Shown: piece after piece, positions 16,763 through 24,896 of the stretch
Numbering within the stretch: the first letter of the stretch is position 1
Layout: each line of letters begins with the position of its first letter
DNA from: DATATV01 sp035551355
Lineage (GTDB): Bacteria; Actinomycetota; Actinomycetes; Mycobacteriales; Pseudonocardiaceae
Reading direction: 5' to 3'
Assembly: GCA_035551355.1 (NCBI GenBank)
Contig: DASZNF010000055.1
Location: forward strand, 1-64,000
DNA length: 64,000 nucleotides
Notes under the pieces: generated by a model
What the model was told of the DNA's origin: nothing
The model's input: the letters and a program-made list of their open reading frames with translations, nothing else
Databases searched by the model: none
Program-made: the position numbers and the translations under genes

Positions 16763-17521
16763 TCAGCCGTCGAGGATCGCGAACCCGACCGCCCCGACCA
16801 GCAGCAGTGCGATCAACGCCTCGAGGCCGAAGACGATGTTGCGAGCCACCGAGCCGAACAGCCAGTACGCGACGCCCGCCACGAGAACACACAGGGTGAG
16901 CACCAGATCGATGATCAGACAGAAGAACGCGAGCACCAGGCGGATCAGGAACCAGACGAATCCGATTCCGTACCATTTGGATATCGTCGAATCGTCGTAG
17001 GCCCACCTGGTCAGCGCAAATGGGTGATAGAACAATGTCGCCCAGTACTGGTCCCAGCGCTGCGCCGGGGTCTGTGGATTTTCCGGAATGGCCGCGGCGA
17101 CCGCGTGCCGGAAGCGGATGGTCTGCACGGTGCCGTCGGTGACGTCGATGAGCACCTGATGGTTGGTGACCTGGATGGTGGTCGTCCCGTTGACCACCGC
17201 GGTGAACTGATCGGATCCCGTGTCGATCCGGTAGATGTGGTCGAACCCGGTGCCGCCTTCGGTGCGGTTGCGCAGGATCACGTAGACGCTCTTGTCCGAG
17301 GCGGAAGGCAGTGCGTAGCTCGCTCCGACGGAGAATGTGCCGATGGGAGTGGCGATGCTCCGGTTTCCGCTGATGCTGACCCCGGAGGAGTTGACCGTCA
17401 ACGTCACCGGCAGAAATTCCGGGCTGTATGAGGCTTGTGTCGAAGCGCAACCCGAGATCGCGATTGTCGTGGTGATCAGAAACACGGCAAGGGCGATGAC
17501 GCGTTTTCTGATTGTCCCCAT
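16763..17521 (-). CDS. Predicted membrane-anchored lipoprotein, unknown function
   Basis: This is a 252-residue protein with a lipoprotein signal: basic MGTIRKR, a hydrophobic stretch and a lipobox ending ISGC (Cys25). The extracellular part (~26-165) is beta-rich with many Val, Thr and Ser (LTVNSSGVSISGNRSIATP, YVILRNRTEG). The C-terminal third holds two to three membrane helices (WYGIGFVWFLIRLVLAFFCL, LVLTLCVLVAGVAYWLFGS, IALLLVGAVGFAIL). A lipid anchor plus helices is an unusual pairing. No family is recognised. It starts 36 bp after the PucR gene and precedes ald, so it is probably in the same transcript as one or both. Confidence 0.7.
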   Translation of the reverse strand: MGTIRKRVIALAVFLITTTIAISGCASTQASYSPEFLPVTLTVNSSGVSISGNRSIATPIGTFSVGASYALPSASDKSVYVILRNRTEGGTGFDHIYRIDTGSDQFTAVVNGTTTIQVTNHQVLIDVTDGTVQTIRFRHAVAAAIPENPQTPAQRWDQYWATLFYHPFALTRWAYDDSTISKWYGIGFVWFLIRLVLAFFCLIIDLVLTLCVLVAGVAYWLFGSVARNIVFGLEALIALLLVGAVGFAILDG

Positions 17522-17557
17522 TCGGGCAGCGTAGAACTACCCGCTGTGGCTGTCGAT

Positions 17558-19117
17558 TCACCGCCAGCGCACGGCGACGAGCTGGACCAGCAGGGCCAAT
17601 CGGATGTCCGGGTCGGTCAGGTCGACCTCGGCCAGTTCGGTGACGCGGCGCATGCGGTAGCGCAACGTGTTGGGGTGGATGCGCAGCGCTCGCCCGGCGG
17701 CCCGGGGGTCGCCGGGGTGGCGCAGCCATTCGTAGAGGGTGTGCAGGTATTCGGTGCCGTTGGCCTCGTCCAGCGCGCGCAGTCTCGGCACCGGGCCGAG
17801 GTCGGCCGCGCCGGCTTCGGTCGCGGCGGTCGCCGCCCGGTGCAGGGCCAGCACCGACCACACCTCCGGGTAGGCCGCGACCCGGCCCGGGACCAGGCCG
17901 GCCCGTAGCAGGCCGAGCGTTTCCCGGGCCTCCCGCATGGACCGGGGCAGCTCGTCCACGTCGACCGCGGAACCGGCCGCCACCAGCGCCTTCTCCCCGC
18001 CGTCCCCGGCCAGCGCCGCCCGCAGTTCGGCCCAGCCGCCCACTCCGGGCACCTCCGGCACCACAGCGCACAGCAGCCCGTCCAGATCCGCGGCCACCGG
18101 CCGCCGGCCGACCCCGGTGGTGATCCGCTCCCACAGCGCCAGCCGCAGGCCTTCCGCGCCGAGCTGGTCGCCGGGGTCCTCGCCCTCGGTGTCGATGGCG
18201 ATGGCCCGGTGCGGCACGTCGGCCAGGTCCAGTTCGGCCGCCGCCACGCGCACGCTGCCCCGGCCGCGCAACAACGCGCGCACGCGCTCGGCCGAATTGC
18301 GGCGGGCCGCGTCCACCTGGGCCCGGTGCCGCAACAGGTGCAGCGCCACCACCGGGCCGGCGTCGGCGAACGCGGCGGCGCGCGCCTCCGGCACCGGGCC
18401 GGGCACCACCGCCCACATCGAGCCGAGCAGTTCCCCGCCCATCCGGATCGGCACGATCAACCGCGGCAGCGTGCCATCCCGTTGGGCGGGCACGAAAATC
18501 GTGCTGCGACCGCGGGACAGTTCGCGGAACACGCCCCGCGAACGGAACCGGGCCAGCACGTCGTCCGGGATGCGCCGGCCCATGATGGTGGCCACCCGCG
18601 CCGGGTCGGTGCCCTCCTGCCGGGTCGAGTAGGCCAGCACCCGGGAGTTGGCGTCCTCGATGGTGACCGGCGCGTCGATCACCGCGGCCACCGCGTCGGC
18701 CAGCCGGAACAGGTCGTCGAAACCGCCGAGTTCCTCGCCGGGCGCGGCCGCGTTGGCGTCCAGCACGGTGCGCAGCAGCCACACCAGCTGGGCCCAGCCC
18801 GTGCCCGGCCGCACCTCGATCAGCGACACCCCGGCCGCGCGCGCCGCGGTCAGCACCGAGGACTGGCCGGCCAGCGGCGGTTTCAGCGCCACCGCGGCCA
18901 CCTCGCGCTCGGCCCCGTGCCTGATCAGCTCGGCCGCGTCCCGGGCGGTGCTCGCGGCGACGCCCAGCACCAGGTCCCCGGCCCGGAACTGGCCCTTGCG
19001 GCCCGGTTCGGCGATCACCACGTCGCTGACCGCGGGCACGTCCTCGGGCAGGCAGGCGGCGCGCAGCAGCGTCGGCCCGACCCGGTCCAGCACCTCTCGC
19101 ACGGTCAACACGCGCAC
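17558..19117 (-). CDS. PucR family transcriptional regulator
   Basis: The protein is about 519 residues. The N-terminal PucR sensor domain comes first (~1-120, LTVREVLDRVGPTLLRAACL and EPGRKGQFRAGDLVLGVA). A GAF-like middle domain follows (~170-300). The C-terminal PucR helix-turn-helix carries LHTLYEWLRHPGDPRAAGRA and RIHPNTLRYRMRRVTELAEV (~450-500). The family activates or represses catabolic genes for purines, amino acids and similar compounds. In Bacillus a member, AdeR, activates alanine dehydrogenase. Because ald lies two genes downstream, regulation of ald is a reasonable inference. The start is uncertain: GTG 19117 (used), GTG 19111 or an upstream TTG at 19141; a -10-like TAGGAT lies near 19147-19142. 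Confidence 0.88.
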   Translation of the reverse strand: MRVLTVREVLDRVGPTLLRAACLPEDVPAVSDVVIAEPGRKGQFRAGDLVLGVAASTARDAAELIRHGAEREVAAVALKPPLAGQSSVLTAARAAGVSLIEVRPGTGWAQLVWLLRTVLDANAAAPGEELGGFDDLFRLADAVAAVIDAPVTIEDANSRVLAYSTRQEGTDPARVATIMGRRIPDDVLARFRSRGVFRELSRGRSTIFVPAQRDGTLPRLIVPIRMGGELLGSMWAVVPGPVPEARAAAFADAGPVVALHLLRHRAQVDAARRNSAERVRALLRGRGSVRVAAAELDLADVPHRAIAIDTEGEDPGDQLGAEGLRLALWERITTGVGRRPVAADLDGLLCAVVPEVPGVGGWAELRAALAGDGGEKALVAAGSAVDVDELPRSMREARETLGLLRAGLVPGRVAAYPEVWSVLALHRAATAATEAGAADLGPVPRLRALDEANGTEYLHTLYEWLRHPGDPRAAGRALRIHPNTLRYRMRRVTELAEVDLTDPDIRLALLVQLVAVRWR

Positions 19118-19436
19118 ATGGTCGCATTGCCTGAGAGTCAAATCCTATGCAAACCACAGGGCCGTCTCAGGTTCGGCTGGTGTAGTGGTTGTTACGGGAT
19201 GCCCGGCACCTGGAGCGGTTACGCTGTGGATGCCTTGGCAGGGACCAGGACACGGTGGGTCACACTCCCCCCAGGTGGCCCACCCATGCCGGGCGTCCCG
19301 TCCAACTTTTTGGCTCTTTGACGGGGGCGAGCAGACGGCGATGGGCGTCATCGCGACCTCGCCACCGGTGAGTAGGTGCCTGCCGGGAACAAGCTGCCGG
19401 GAACAAGGATGGCACATCGCGTGGTTGTTCGATTTC
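19118..19436. other. Divergent non-coding region between PucR and the LLM oxidoreductase
   Basis: These 319 bases must hold both divergent promoters. The left edge has the PucR -10-like TAGGAT. The right part has a perfect tandem duplication (19380-19407). I cannot place a rightward promoter or a Shine-Dalgarno before the ATG at 19437. No protein-like frame was seen. Confidence 0.5.
19380..19407. repeat. Perfect 14-bp tandem duplication
   Basis: CTGCCGGGAACAAG occurs twice head to tail, about 30-57 bp before the start of the LLM oxidoreductase gene. It may be a slippage duplication or a pair of protein-binding sites. Confidence 0.6.
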
Positions 19437-20243
19437 ATGAAGTTCGGAGTCAACACCTTCGTCACCGATGAGACGATCCGCCCGACGGTCCTCGGCCGAG
19501 CCCTCGAGGAACGCGGGTTCGACTCGCTGTGGCTCGCGGAACACAGCCACATTCCGGCCAGCCGGGAGACCCCCTACCCGGGTGGCGGCGAGCTGCCCCC
19601 GCCCTACTACCGCGCGCTGGACCCGTTCGTGGTGTTGCCCGCCGTCGCCGCGGTGACCGAGAACCTGTTGCTGGCCACCGGAATCACCCTGCTGATCCAG
19701 CGGGACACCATCCACACGGCCAAATCCGTGGCCAGCCTGGACCACATCTCCGGCGGCCGGGTGCTGTTCGGGGTCGGTGTGGGCTGGAACAGGGAGGAGA
19801 TGCGCAACCACGGCACCGATCCGCGCACCCGCGGCGCGCTGATGGACGAGCAGCTCGACGCGATGATCGAACTGTGGACCAGGGACAAGGCCGAATTCCA
19901 CGGCAAGTTCGTGGATTTCGACCCGTCCTTCGCCTGGCCCAAGCCGGTGCGCAAGCCGCACCCGCCGATCTACGTCGGCGGGAACAGCCCGGCCGCCGTC
20001 GCCCGGGCCAACCGCTACGGCGGCTGGCTGCCGATGGGGTTCTCCGACCCGGCGAAGGTGGCCGGGGTGGTGGCGCAGGTCCGACCCGGGGTGGCGATCA
20101 CCGTGGGCAGCATCCCGCAGAGTGCGGAGCTGATCGCGGCCTGCGCCGAGGCGGGCGTGGAGCGGGTCACCTTCTACCTGCCGCACGTGCCCGAGGACGA
20201 CGGCCTGCGCCAGCTGGACAAGTTCGCCGAACTGATCAGCTAA
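19437..20243 (+). CDS. LLM-class (F420-type) flavin-dependent oxidoreductase
   Basis: The 268-residue protein has the luciferase-like TIM barrel: MKFGVNTFVTDETIRPTVLG, GFDSLWLAEHSHIP, LLLATGITLLIQRDTIHTAKSVASLDHISGGRVLFGVGVGWNREE and PPIYVGGNSPAAVARANRYG. This matches the probable F420-dependent oxidoreductase subfamily common in actinobacteria. They move hydride between F420 (or FMN) and small organic substrates; the substrate is unknown. Family proteins usually run to about 290 residues, so this one is slightly short. The ATG has no visible Shine-Dalgarno. The gene converges on and overlaps the FAD monooxygenase gene by four bases. Confidence 0.88.
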   Translation: MKFGVNTFVTDETIRPTVLGRALEERGFDSLWLAEHSHIPASRETPYPGGGELPPPYYRALDPFVVLPAVAAVTENLLLATGITLLIQRDTIHTAKSVASLDHISGGRVLFGVGVGWNREEMRNHGTDPRTRGALMDEQLDAMIELWTRDKAEFHGKFVDFDPSFAWPKPVRKPHPPIYVGGNSPAAVARANRYGGWLPMGFSDPAKVAGVVAQVRPGVAITVGSIPQSAELIAACAEAGVERVTFYLPHVPEDDGLRQLDKFAELIS

Positions 20244-21862
20244 CGGTCCAGTAGCCGGCGGAGGACGGACAGCAGGGTGGCGGCCGGGTCGGCCGGTTCG
20301 GTGTCGGTGTGCCAGGCGACGACACCGTCCGGCCGGACCAGGCTCGCGCCGCCCCCGGCCAGTCCGTACCGGGACTCGAACTCCCCGCCCGTCGGATCGA
20401 CCAGGTCGGGCCCGAGTCCGTACGCGGCAACGGAAATCCCGAGTTCGCGGGCCGCGGCCGCGGCGGCCTGGTGCCACAGTCCGCCTTCAGTTCCGGTGAA
20501 CAGGACCCAGTCGGCGCCGAACAGGTCCACTGTGGACACTCGCTCGCCGTCCCGCTCCAGCCACAGGTGCGGCGCGCGGAAACCGGGGCGGCCACTGGGA
20601 TCGGCCGGATCCTCGACCAGATCGGTGTCACCGGGCGGAATCAGCGTGGCGCCGGAGATCGCGCGCAGGCCGAACCAGATGCCGAGCTGGTCGATCGGCT
20701 CGGGTCGGCCGGACAGGTCCAGGTCCGGCGCCATCCGGGCCTTCGCGTTGTGCAGCGAGGTGTTCACCACCTGCTCGGCGAACGGTTTGCGCTCGGCCTC
20801 GTAGCTGTCCAGCAGGCCCGGTCCGGCCTCGCCCCGGCACACCGCGGCCAGTTTCCAGGCCAGGTCGAAACCGTCGCAGACCGCGGTGTTGCCGCCCATG
20901 CCGCCGGTCGGCGGGGTCACCTTGACCGCGTCCCCGGCCAGGAAGATCCGGCCGTCGCGGAACTTGTCGGCGATCCGCGCCGCCATCTCCCAGGCCTGCA
21001 CGGACAGGATGTGCGGTTCCAGTTCGGGTTCGTCCAGTGCGATGCGCAGCAGCTCGGTGATCCGCTCGGGCGGGAAGTCGCGCACCGACTCGCCGCGCTC
21101 CGGGTGGTACTCGCAGGCGAAAATGTACCGGTTCTCCTCGGTGGTGCCGCCGAACGCGGCGGTGAAGTGGGGATTTCGCAGGTAGTACAGGGACATCGTG
21201 CGGTCTTTGAGCGGCTTGGTCAGGTTTGCCTCGAACAGCACGCCGACCACGTTGCTCAGCGCGCCCGGGCCGGTCCGGGGGATGTTCAGCCGTTCCCGGG
21301 TCGGACTGCGGTGCCCGTCGGCGGCCACCAGGTAGTCGGCGCGCACCGTGGTCAGCCGTTCGGTCCACCGGTCCAGCAGCCGCACGCTCACCCCGTCGGC
21401 GTCCTGCGCGACGTCCACCACCTCGGTGGAGAACCGGGTGCGGGCGCCGGATTTCTCGGCCTGCTCGGCCAGGATCGGCTCGACCTTGTCCTGGGTGGCC
21501 ATGCACCAGGGCGCCGGGGACATCCGGCTGGTGTCCACGTCCCCGAGGTCCTCCAGGATGGTGTGGAACACCTGGCCGTGCACGCTTTCCGCGATCTTGA
21601 TCGTCAGTCCGCCCCCCAGGCCGGCGCCGGCCGCGCGCACCGCGTCGGCTACTCCGGCGGTGGTCAGCAGTTCCATGGTGCGCGGGGTCTGGCCCGCGGC
21701 TCTGGGGTGCGGGGAGGTGCCCGGGTGCTTCTCCACCACGAGCACGTCGATGCCGCGCCGGGCCAGGAACGCCGCGGTGGACAGGCCGGCCAGGCCCGCG
21801 CCGATCACCAGCACCTGGGTCCGCTCGTCGGCGGGGGCATCTTTCCACTCAGTCATCATCAT
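20240..21862 (-). CDS. FAD-dependent aromatic/polyketide monooxygenase (PHBH fold)
   Basis: The protein is about 540 residues with the class A flavoprotein hydroxylase motifs in order: GxGxxG in VLVIGAGLAGLSTAAFLARR, the DG motif in YLVAADGHRSPTRERL, and the GD motif in RIFLAGDAVKVTPPTGGMGG followed by NTAVCDGFDLAWKLAA. A thioredoxin-like C-terminal domain (~400-540) is present, as in polyketide and phenol hydroxylases. It would hydroxylate an aromatic compound with O2 and NAD(P)H, either detoxifying it or tailoring a metabolite. The start is uncertain among ATGs at 21883, 21862, 21859 and 21856. ATG 21862 is used because TAAGAT, a -10 match, ends 8 nt upstream (leaderless). The upstream AT-rich block holds three CTAAG dyads. 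Confidence 0.9.
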   Translation of the reverse strand: MMMTEWKDAPADERTQVLVIGAGLAGLSTAAFLARRGIDVLVVEKHPGTSPHPRAAGQTPRTMELLTTAGVADAVRAAGAGLGGGLTIKIAESVHGQVFHTILEDLGDVDTSRMSPAPWCMATQDKVEPILAEQAEKSGARTRFSTEVVDVAQDADGVSVRLLDRWTERLTTVRADYLVAADGHRSPTRERLNIPRTGPGALSNVVGVLFEANLTKPLKDRTMSLYYLRNPHFTAAFGGTTEENRYIFACEYHPERGESVRDFPPERITELLRIALDEPELEPHILSVQAWEMAARIADKFRDGRIFLAGDAVKVTPPTGGMGGNTAVCDGFDLAWKLAAVCRGEAGPGLLDSYEAERKPFAEQVVNTSLHNAKARMAPDLDLSGRPEPIDQLGIWFGLRAISGATLIPPGDTDLVEDPADPSGRPGFRAPHLWLERDGERVSTVDLFGADWVLFTGTEGGLWHQAAAAAARELGISVAAYGLGPDLVDPTGGEFESRYGLAGGGASLVRPDGVVAWHTDTEPADPAATLLSVLRRLLDR

Positions 21863-21864
21863 GA

Positions 21865-21906
21865 CTAAGTATCTTAGCATCATAATTAAGCATCTTAGAA
21901 GCTAAG
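21865..21906 (-). promoter_or_regulatory. Operator array of three CTAAG-N3-CTTAG dyads before the FAD monooxygenase
   Basis: The sites are CTAAGTATCTTAG (21865-21877), TTAAGCATCTTAG (21886-21898, one arm imperfect) and CTTAGAAGCTAAG (21894-21906). Sites one and two are 21 bp apart centre to centre, two helical turns. The block is strikingly AT-rich for this chromosome and overlaps the putative -10 TAAGAT. It would suit a MarR- or PadR-type repressor; no such gene adjoins it. Confidence 0.6.
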
Positions 21907-21927
21907 AGAAATTCCGGTCAAGAAAAT

Positions 21928-21966
21928 CGCGACGCCGGACCCCCGGGAGGGAGGCCCGGCGCCGCG
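21928..21966 (-). terminator. Intrinsic terminator of the phosphoesterase gene
   Basis: CGCGACGCCGG (21928-21938) pairs with CCGGCGCCGCG (21956-21966) with one wobble. On the minus strand it is followed by ATTTTCTT, a usable U-run. It lies just past the stop at 21988. Confidence 0.75.
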
Positions 21967-21987
21967 TGCGCAGCCCTACGGGGCTGG

Positions 21988-23640
21988 TCAGTGCTGGTTG
22001 CCCAGCACCGCGCCCGTCTTCGGGTCCAGCGTCAGCGGACGCAGATCCGGGAAGGTGCGGAAGTCGAACATGTTCATCAGGGTGCCGGCCACCCGGTCGT
22101 AGGAGCCGCCACCGATCGAGCCGACCCGCCAGTTGGTCTCGATGAACTTCAGGATCGAGGACTGGTCGGTCAGCGTGTTGTCCACGTAGTTGTGCTTGCT
22201 CCACGGGGAGATCACCAGCAGCGGCAGGCGCGCGCCGTAACCACACCGGTCGTTGGTGTTGTTCAGCGTCTTGTTGACACCGGTGCACTGCGCGGAATCC
22301 AGGGTCGCATCGTGCGAGCCGTTCACCACCGGCGCGCTGACCTGGTCGTACCAGCCGTCGGAGTCGTCATAGGCGACCACGATCGCGGTGCTGGCCCACT
22401 CCGGCGAGTGCTGGATCGAGTTGATCTCGTTGACCAGGAAGGTCTGCTCGTCCGTCGGGTCGGAGTAACCGGCGTGGCCGTCCTGGTACTCGGCCGCCTT
22501 CAGGAAGCTCACCGCGGGCAGGTTGTTCTGCTTCAGGGCGGTGTTGAAGTCGGTCAGGTCGTAGTTGTGGTTGGCCTGGTCGGTGCGCCCGATGGCCGAG
22601 GCGCTGCTGGGCGCCAGGTGCTTCGGGTTGGCCGTGGACTGGTAGTAGGAGAACGGGTTGTGGTGCGGGCTGTAGTCGATCTCGTTCAGTCCGCCCACAT
22701 TGGTGTGCGCGGCGCCGCACACCGAGTAGCCCGCCGCGTTGGTGCCGGTCGGCCGGAAGCCGCCCTGGAACCAGCCCCAGGTGATGGCCTTGTTGTCGAG
22801 CAGGTTGCCCACGTTCTGCCCGGTCATCGCGGCCAGGTTGTCGGTGGACGTGTGGTTGGTGTCCGAGCAGTCGTCGAACGCCGGATCCGGGTCGTTGTAC
22901 ACGGTGCCGATGCCGTTGGCGTTGGGCGAACCGATCGTGTACGAGTCCGGCGGGTTCACCTTGTTGCCGGTGGCCGAGTTGACCGCGTAGGCGCCGCTGG
23001 TGTCGCCGGAGACCAGGTTCAGCGCGCCCGGGCTGGACGGCCCGAACTGGGTGTCGAAGGAGTTGTCGTTCAACGTGTAGTTCTGCGCGTAGTTCCACAA
23101 CGCCGTGACGGTGTTGCCGTCGTAGTAGTCCATGGTCAGGCCGGGCGCGCCGTACAGGGTCGGCTCACCGGTGCAGGTGTCGGCCGAGGTGTTCTGCACG
23201 AACTTGTCCATCTGGCCGCCGTCGTAGGCCTTCTGTTCCGGCGCGTAGTTGTGGTTCTGGTCGCAGGTCAGCGCCTCGCCGCCGGTCAGCCGCTGCGGGT
23301 TGTAGCTGTTCGGGTTGTCGGTCAGCAGCTGCTTGGTCAGCCCGTCGACCTTCGGCGTGCCCGGCTTGGCGGTGAACGTGGTGCCGTCGGTGTTCGCCGC
23401 GTTGGGGTAGGTGCCGAAGTAGTGGTCGAACGAGACGTTCTCGTCGAAGAGCACCACGACGTGCTTGATGGGCGTGGTGGTCTGGCCCAGCCCCCAGTGC
23501 GCCGCGGACAACGACTGGCTGGACTGGTCACTCGCGGAGCAACCGGCCAGCACCAGCGTGCCGACCGCCACCGTCGAGACGGCCGCGACCGTGCCGCGCG
23601 ACCAGCGCGACCGACGCGGACGGGTTGGCGTTGTTGACAC
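21988..23640 (-). CDS. Secreted lipoprotein phosphoesterase (phospholipase C / acid phosphatase family)
   Basis: The protein is 550 residues. A lipoprotein signal runs to LVLAGC (Cys34), followed by a Ser-rich spacer. The phosphoesterase family PF04185 begins at KHVVVLFDENVSFDHYFGTYP, the metal and nucleophile region shared by bacterial phospholipase C and AcpA-like acid phosphatases. Later conserved pieces are VSFLKAAEYQDGHAGYSDP and IVVAYDDSDGWYDQV, which supply metal ligands, and LPLLVISPWSKHNYVDN. ENVSFDHYFG resembles AcpA-type phosphatases as much as true phospholipases (ENRSFDHYFG), so the substrate is uncertain. It probably releases phosphate from phosphoesters outside the cell. GTG 23640 has AGGAGGAGAA directly upstream; an in-frame start at 23682 is rejected. 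Confidence 0.88.
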   Translation of the reverse strand: MSTTPTRPRRSRWSRGTVAAVSTVAVGTLVLAGCSASDQSSQSLSAAHWGLGQTTTPIKHVVVLFDENVSFDHYFGTYPNAANTDGTTFTAKPGTPKVDGLTKQLLTDNPNSYNPQRLTGGEALTCDQNHNYAPEQKAYDGGQMDKFVQNTSADTCTGEPTLYGAPGLTMDYYDGNTVTALWNYAQNYTLNDNSFDTQFGPSSPGALNLVSGDTSGAYAVNSATGNKVNPPDSYTIGSPNANGIGTVYNDPDPAFDDCSDTNHTSTDNLAAMTGQNVGNLLDNKAITWGWFQGGFRPTGTNAAGYSVCGAAHTNVGGLNEIDYSPHHNPFSYYQSTANPKHLAPSSASAIGRTDQANHNYDLTDFNTALKQNNLPAVSFLKAAEYQDGHAGYSDPTDEQTFLVNEINSIQHSPEWASTAIVVAYDDSDGWYDQVSAPVVNGSHDATLDSAQCTGVNKTLNNTNDRCGYGARLPLLVISPWSKHNYVDNTLTDQSSILKFIETNWRVGSIGGGSYDRVAGTLMNMFDFRTFPDLRPLTLDPKTGAVLGNQH

Positions 23641-23681
23641 TTCTCCTCCTCGAAACAGGGTGGTGCAGGGAAATCCACCCA

Positions 23682-24896
23682 TCAGGCGAGCATCGACCGT
23701 CCGAAGTGGTCGGTCGAGTCATGGACGCCGGGCAGGGCGAAGAAATAGCCGCCCCCGAACGGCGAGATGTAGTCGACGAGCGGTTCGTCGATCAGCCGGG
23801 TCTGCACGGCCTCGAACTGGCGCGCGAGGTCCTGCTGGAAGGCGCTGAAGATCAGGCCCAGGTTCAGGTTTCCGTTGCTGTCCATGCCGAGGTCGTAGTT
23901 GTAGGCGCGGCGCAGGATCCGGCTGTCGTCGGTGACCTGGGTGCGCGGGTTGGCCAGCCGCATGTGCGCGGTCAGCGGAATGGCGGTGCCCTCCGGGTCC
24001 TGTGTGTAGTCGGGCACGTCGAACTCCGCGTTGCCATCCAGTGGCGCGCCGGTGTCGCGGCGCCGTCCGAACATGTTCTCCTGCTCGGAAATGCCCACCC
24101 GGTCCCAGAATTCGACCAGCATTCGGATCAGCCGCACCACCTGGTAGCTGCCGCCGGTGGTCCAGGGCGGCTCGGCGCCGCCGCCTTTCACCCACACCAG
24201 CCGGTTCATGGCGGCCGGGTCGGTGACGTCCGGATTGGCCGTGCCGTCCTTGAATCCCATCAGGTTGCGGGACGTGCCGGCCGGGCGCGGCGGCGAGGTG
24301 AATCCGTCCATCCGCCAGCGCACCTGCATGCCGCCCCGGGTGGTGCGGGCGATGTCGCGCAGCGCGTGCAGCACCGTGTCGGTGTTCGGCGCGGACAGTT
24401 GCAGCAGCAGATCCCCGTGGCACCAGGCCGGATCCAGGTTGTCATTGGGGAAGGTGCGCATCGCGGTCAACTTGGCCGGTTTGCGCGCGGCCAGCCCGTA
24501 GCGGTCGTCGAACAGGGAGGCGCCAACGCACACGGTGGCGACCAGGCCGTCGGCAGGCACCACCGGCCCGAGCACCCCGGAATCCGAGGGTGGCGCGGCG
24601 ATCCCGGTCGGTTCGGGGGCGCCGCCTGCGGTCAGGAAGCGCACCCGGTCGGTGATCGCGCGCAGCAGGTCGGTCAGTTCGGCTCGGTCGTCGGCGATGA
24701 CGTCGAACGCGACCACCGAGGTCTGCCTGCTGCTGGTGCGCAGGATTCCGACCTGATGTTCCCCGTGGAACGGAATTGGATCATCGGGATTGATCGCGGC
24801 CGGCGTGGCATCGGCGTGGGCCAGGCCGCCGGTGGCGGCCACGCCCGCGCCGAGCAGGGCGCCGGTCAGGAAGGAGCGCCGGTTGGTCCCGGTCAT
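23682..24896 (-). CDS. efeB: EfeB: Tat-exported DyP-type heme peroxidase/deferrochelatase
   Basis: The 404-residue protein opens with a twin-arginine signal, NRRSFLTGALLGAGVAATGG (Arg6-Arg7), cleaved near AHA. The DyP peroxidase fold shows the distal Asp motif GFKDGTANP, the proximal heme His in AHMRLANPR and the conserved Arg in ILRRAYNYD. In the EfeUOB system it oxidises ferrous iron (or removes iron from heme) outside the membrane. Its ATG overlaps the EfeO stop (ATGA), so the two are translated together. Length and ending (FGGGYFFALPGV) are normal for the family. The usual permease EfeU is not adjacent. Confidence 0.95.
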   Translation of the reverse strand: MTGTNRRSFLTGALLGAGVAATGGLAHADATPAAINPDDPIPFHGEHQVGILRTSSRQTSVVAFDVIADDRAELTDLLRAITDRVRFLTAGGAPEPTGIAAPPSDSGVLGPVVPADGLVATVCVGASLFDDRYGLAARKPAKLTAMRTFPNDNLDPAWCHGDLLLQLSAPNTDTVLHALRDIARTTRGGMQVRWRMDGFTSPPRPAGTSRNLMGFKDGTANPDVTDPAAMNRLVWVKGGGAEPPWTTGGSYQVVRLIRMLVEFWDRVGISEQENMFGRRRDTGAPLDGNAEFDVPDYTQDPEGTAIPLTAHMRLANPRTQVTDDSRILRRAYNYDLGMDSNGNLNLGLIFSAFQQDLARQFEAVQTRLIDEPLVDYISPFGGGYFFALPGVHDSTDHFGRSMLA

